Source: an uncultured Clostridia bacterium (GTDB taxonomy: Bacteria; Bacillota; Clostridia; TANB77; CAG-508). Taken from it: a DNA stretch of 8,021 nt. Every line of letters begins with the position of its first letter. The stretch's first letter is position 1. The stretch is taken from contig CALXSO010000042.1 in NCBI GenBank assembly GCA_944391155.1, forward strand, positions 1 through 8,021, written 5' to 3'. Both the position numbers and the translations under genes were made by a program. Under the pieces are notes generated by a model. The model ran no database searches and was not told the origin of the DNA. It saw nothing but the letters and a program-made list of their open reading frames with translations. Shown in pieces: positions 5,242-8,021 of the stretch.

Positions 5242-6477
5242 TTGGCAATCGGTGATATTATAGTTGGCGTAGACATAGGAACAACCAAAGTTTCAACAGT
5301 AGTTGGAGAAGTAAACAACTTTGGGCAGATAGAAATTATAAGCAATACATCATATAAATGTAGCGGGCTAAAAAAAGGAAAAATAATTAATGAAGATGAA
5401 ATTAGCTTAAGTTTAGCAAAAACAATTAAAGATGCCGAAGACGAAACAAGTTTAAAAATAAATTCAGCATATGTTACAATTCCTGGAAAATATGCCACAA
5501 TCGTACAAAACAGTATTACCAAAGAAGTAAAAGATAAATATTCTGGAATTTCACTAAGAGATGTACAAAGTGCAATGATGCAAGTAAAAGACATAGACAT
5601 TCCAGACGGAAAAACACTTATAGATATTGTACCAGATAAAATAACATTAGAAAATGGTACAATAGTAGCAGATCCAGTAGGAAATTTAAGCTCAAGCTTT
5701 ACAATTAGTGCACAAGTAATATTAGCAGAAAAAGATTATGTAAGGCAACTAAACACAATATTTAAAAGAGCAGGGCTAGAAATAGATGGAATTGTTCCAA
5801 TAACACTAGCAGAAAGAAATCTAATACTAGATAATAATGAATTACATGATAATATTATGTTGCTAGATATTGGTGCAGGAAATACAGATATAGGAGTATT
5901 TGAAGGATCATCATTTATTTACACAAATTCTATTCCTTTAGGAGGAGATAATATCACTCATGATATAGCACTGGTGTTAAATATTACAGAAGAAGAAGCA
6001 GATAAATTAAAGAGACAATATGGATTAGCATTAAGATCATATATAGATGTTGACAAAGACAATGACATTATTTTAAATACATGTAAAGATGAAAGCAAAA
6101 GTAAAATAATTAAAAGTTCAGAATTAATAGAAATAATAGAAGCAAGAATAGAAGAAATGTTCTCAATTGTAAACAAAGATATTACAAATCAAGGAATAAA
6201 ATCAAAGATAAATAATGTAATATTAACTGGACAAGGAATAGTTAATATAAATAAAAGTGATGTAGCAGGAAAAATAAATCTAAACATTCCTGTAAAAATC
6301 TCAACAGGAAGAGCAATCAGTACAGTAAAACCTGCGTACAGAACAAGCTATGCATTAGTAAGATATATTGCTGCAAGACCATTTACAAAAACAGTTTCAA
6401 GTAATATTGATACTAAAACTGAAGAAAGTTTCTTTAAAAATTTAATAGAGAGAATAAAAGAATTCTTCTATACATAA
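5242..6477 (+). CDS. ftsA: Cell division protein FtsA
   Basis: FtsA is the actin-like ATPase that tethers FtsZ filaments to the membrane and recruits later division proteins. The product has 411 residues, usual for the family. The start is TTG 5242, 7 nt after GGAGG (5230-5234); the ATG at 5228 is out of frame. The phosphate-1 loop is VGVDIGTTKV (8-17). The SHS2 (1C) region, which binds partners, covers about 84-163. Phosphate-2 is LLDIGAGNTDIGVF (207-220). The adenosine motif is NNVILTGQGIVN (324-335), where the usual second Gly of the GGG/GGA turn is Gln. The C-terminus ESFFKNLIERIKEFFYT is a short amphipathic helix, the membrane-targeting sequence, after a linker at about 384-394. ftsZ follows 44 nt later with its own SD, so the two form an operon under the promoter at 5174-5202. 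Confidence 0.96.
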   Translation: MAIGDIIVGVDIGTTKVSTVVGEVNNFGQIEIISNTSYKCSGLKKGKIINEDEISLSLAKTIKDAEDETSLKINSAYVTIPGKYATIVQNSITKEVKDKYSGISLRDVQSAMMQVKDIDIPDGKTLIDIVPDKITLENGTIVADPVGNLSSSFTISAQVILAEKDYVRQLNTIFKRAGLEIDGIVPITLAERNLILDNNELHDNIMLLDIGAGNTDIGVFEGSSFIYTNSIPLGGDNITHDIALVLNITEEEADKLKRQYGLALRSYIDVDKDNDIILNTCKDESKSKIIKSSELIEIIEARIEEMFSIVNKDITNQGIKSKINNVILTGQGIVNINKSDVAGKINLNIPVKISTGRAISTVKPAYRTSYALVRYIAARPFTKTVSSNIDTKTEESFFKNLIERIKEFFYT

Positions 6478-6521
6478 TCGATTTAATAAAAATATAAAGT
6501 AATTTGAGGAGGAAAATCAAA

Positions 6522-7640
6522 ATGATGGAATATGAAGATAACAACGTAACAATGATGGATGGAACAGCAACAATTAAAGTAATTGGAGTTGGAGGAGCAG
6601 GAAATAATGCTGTAAACAGAATGATAGAATCAGGAATAAAAGGAGTAGATTTTATTGCAGTTAATACAGATAGACAAGCTCTACAACAATCAAAAGCAAA
6701 TACAAAGATTCAAATAGGAGAGAAAATAACAAGAGGTTTAGGAGCTGGAGCAAATCCAGATATTGGAGCTCAATCAGCAGAAGAAAGTAAATCAGAAGTA
6801 TCAGAAGTATTAAGAGGAGCTGATATGGTATTTGTAACTGCTGGTATGGGTGGAGGAACAGGAACAGGTGCAGCACCAATTGTAGCAGCAACAGCAAAAG
6901 AAATGGGAATATTAACAATAGGAGTAGTAACAAAGCCATTTACATTTGAAGGTAAAAAAAGACTATCACAAGCAGAACGTGGAATAGAAAGTTTAAAAGG
7001 AAAAGTAGATACACTAGTAGTAATACCAAATGATAAATTATTACAAATAATTGATAGAAAAACTTCAATAATAGAAGCATTTAAAATGGCAGATGATGTA
7101 TTAAGACAAGGTGTACAAGGTATATCAGACCTAATTGCAGTTCCAGGACTTGTAAACCTAGATTTTGCAGATGTTAAGACAATAATGTTAAATCAAGGAA
7201 TGGCACATATGGGAGTTGGACGTGCATCAGGAGAAAATAGAGCAGAAGACGCAGCAAAAGAAGCAATTCAAAGTCCATTACTAGAAACATCTATTGAAGG
7301 AGCAAAAGGAGTCATCATAAACATTACAGGAGGAGAAGATTTAGGATTACATGAAGTAAATACAGCAGCTGAATTAGTACAAAGAAGTGTAGACCCAGAA
7401 GCAAATATCATCTTTGGTACAGTAACAGACACATCAATGCAAGATGAAATTCAAATTACAGTTATAGCAACAGGGTTTGAAAAAAGTGAACCAATATCAA
7501 GTATCGGAGTAGATAATATAGTTTCAAAAACTTGGGAAAAGAAAATCAATTCAATTCCATCAAGTTCAGAAATGCCATCATCACAAAATGATTTAGACAT
7601 TCCATCATTTTTAAGAAAAAATAAAAATAAGAATTTGTAA
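6522..7640 (+). CDS. ftsZ: Cell division protein FtsZ
   Basis: FtsZ is the tubulin-like GTPase that polymerises into the cytokinetic ring. The start is ATG 6522, 9 nt after GAGGAGG (6506-6512); an in-frame TTG at 6504 lies inside that SD and is rejected. The product has 372 residues. The GTP-binding N-terminal domain shows IGVGGAGNNAVNRM (21-34), the tubulin signature GGGTGTGAAP (110-119, in AGMGGGTGTGAAPI) and the ribose/base-contact region NDKLLQI (170-176). The T7 synergy loop, which completes the GTPase site of the neighbouring subunit, is NLDFADVKTIM (212-222). The C-terminal core ends near 320. The linker is short, about 36 residues, and Ser-rich. The conserved tail DLDIPSFLRK (357-366), the docking peptide for FtsA and other partners, ends in a basic NKNKNL. 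All key residues are present. Confidence 0.98.
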   Translation: MMEYEDNNVTMMDGTATIKVIGVGGAGNNAVNRMIESGIKGVDFIAVNTDRQALQQSKANTKIQIGEKITRGLGAGANPDIGAQSAEESKSEVSEVLRGADMVFVTAGMGGGTGTGAAPIVAATAKEMGILTIGVVTKPFTFEGKKRLSQAERGIESLKGKVDTLVVIPNDKLLQIIDRKTSIIEAFKMADDVLRQGVQGISDLIAVPGLVNLDFADVKTIMLNQGMAHMGVGRASGENRAEDAAKEAIQSPLLETSIEGAKGVIINITGGEDLGLHEVNTAAELVQRSVDPEANIIFGTVTDTSMQDEIQITVIATGFEKSEPISSIGVDNIVSKTWEKKINSIPSSSEMPSSQNDLDIPSFLRKNKNKNL

Positions 7641-7766
7641 TATTAATAAGAAAATAACTTTGTCATAATTTCAAAATAATTTTGCAATTATACTATGATA
7701 TAAAAGAATAACAGCATTTTATAAGACAAACAATTAAAAAAGGAATATTAATTATAAAAAAGAAAA

Positions 7767-7801
7767 GAAGTAATCGAAAAAGCTCGATTATTTCTTTTTT
7801 T
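7767..7801 (+). terminator. Rho-independent terminator after ftsZ
   Basis: GAAGTAATCGA (7767-7777) pairs with TCGATTATTTC (7784-7794), 11 bp with one G-T pair, around loop AAAAGC. Seven T follow (7795-7801). It lies about 126 nt after the ftsZ stop and closes the ftsAZ unit; nothing gene-like is visible between. Confidence 0.9.
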
Positions 7802-7813
7802 CGCCAATAAAAA

Positions 7814-7846
7814 AAGACAGCTTTTTCAAAAGATAAGTAGTACAAT
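7814..7846 (+). promoter_or_regulatory. Candidate spoIIGA promoter with long spacer
   Basis: TACAAT (7841-7846, 5 of 6 to the -10 consensus) lies 19 nt before the spoIIGA ATG. AAGACA (7814-7819) is the nearest -35-like element, with a 21-nt spacer; no -35 exists at 17 nt. In B. subtilis the spoIIG promoter has an unusually long spacer (22 bp) and needs Spo0A. TTCGCCA (7800-7806) differs at one base from the inverted 0A box TTCGACA. The parallel is suggestive but each element is weak. Confidence 0.4.
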
Positions 7847-7864
7847 AACAGAGCAGGTGATAAT

Positions 7865-8021
7865 ATGACTATATATATAGATGTTGTACTAATTGAAAAT
7901 TTAATAATGAATTATATCATTTTATATGCCACAGCAATTATTTTAAAAAGAAAAATAAAAAATACTAGATTAATACTAGCAAGCTTGTTAGGAGCAATAT
8001 ACTCAATAATTTCATACATAT
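7865..8021 (+). CDS. spoIIGA: SpoIIGA, sigma-E processing aspartic protease, N-terminal part
   Basis: Fifty-two residues are visible before the window ends: MTIYIDVVLIENLIMNYIIL, a basic loop KRKIKN, then a second hydrophobic helix LILASLLGAIYSIISYI. This opening (M-x-IY-x-D-x-x-x-x-EN-x-x-MN-x-x-I) is characteristic of SpoIIGA, whose N-terminal half is a bundle of membrane helices and whose C-terminal half is an aspartic protease. The protein sits in the sporulation septum and cleaves pro-sigma-E in the mother cell in response to SpoIIR. AGGTGA (7855-7860) lies 4 nt before the ATG. The gene after ftsZ is spoIIGA followed by sigE in Bacillus and most spore-forming clostridia, so sigE is expected just outside the window. 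Confidence 0.88.
   Translation, partial: MTIYIDVVLIENLIMNYIILYATAIILKRKIKNTRLILASLLGAIYSIISYI

Noticed and set aside
6504..6521. TTG 6504 as the ftsZ start
   Set aside because: It lies within the GAGGAGG SD and would add six residues without family support; ATG 6522 has correct spacing.
7689..7704. TATACT and TGATATAAA as a promoter for a small RNA ending at the ftsZ terminator
   Set aside because: No -35 at 16-18 nt for either. The 126-nt stretch shows no structure other than the terminator, so it is most simply the ftsZ 3' untranslated region.

Overview
The window is AT-rich DNA from a low-GC, Gram-positive, probably endospore-forming Firmicute of clostridial type. It carries the conserved division and cell-wall (dcw) order murA - divIB/ftsQ - two DUF881 genes - sbp - ftsA - ftsZ - spoIIGA, all on the + strand. 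SpoIIGA, the protease that activates sigma-E, points to a spore former. Start codons are often GTG or TTG with strong GGAGG ribosome binding sites. No species can be named from the sequence alone.

Left edge (2-373, then 363-1280): the C-terminal end of what looks like a large serine recombinase runs straight into murA at the Gly-Gly-Cys active-site loop. Only the last ~305 codons of murA are present, and everything upstream of the catalytic cysteine has been replaced. The simplest reading is an integrated mobile element (prophage or integrative element) outside the left edge, with its integrase gene at the end next to this attachment junction. The other part of murA should lie at the far end of the element.

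Middle (1281-4927): an almost G-free, A-rich spacer of about 500 bp separates murA from divIB. Then follow divIB, a structured ~200 bp leader, two tandem DUF881 genes and sbp, closed by a clear rho-independent terminator at about 4971-4996. The leader holds direct repeats, a 17-bp palindrome on a TATAAT box, an exact 12-bp tandem repeat, and a hairpin lying exactly between the Shine-Dalgarno and the start codon of the first DUF881 gene.

Right (4928-8021): ftsA and ftsZ form their own transcription unit with a good sigma-A-type promoter (TTGACA-17-TATAAA). Just upstream of its -35 lie four 11-bp-phased repeats matching the published WalR (YycF) consensus. A strong terminator follows ftsZ, and the spoIIGA start is cut off by the window edge.

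Together the genes build and position the divisome: FtsZ makes the ring, FtsA tethers it to the membrane, and DivIB works in the septal synthesis complex. MurA makes the first committed peptidoglycan precursor, and SpoIIGA acts at the sporulation septum. The points most worth following up are the element inserted at the MurA active site, the phased repeats upstream of ftsAZ, and the hairpin between SD and start codon.
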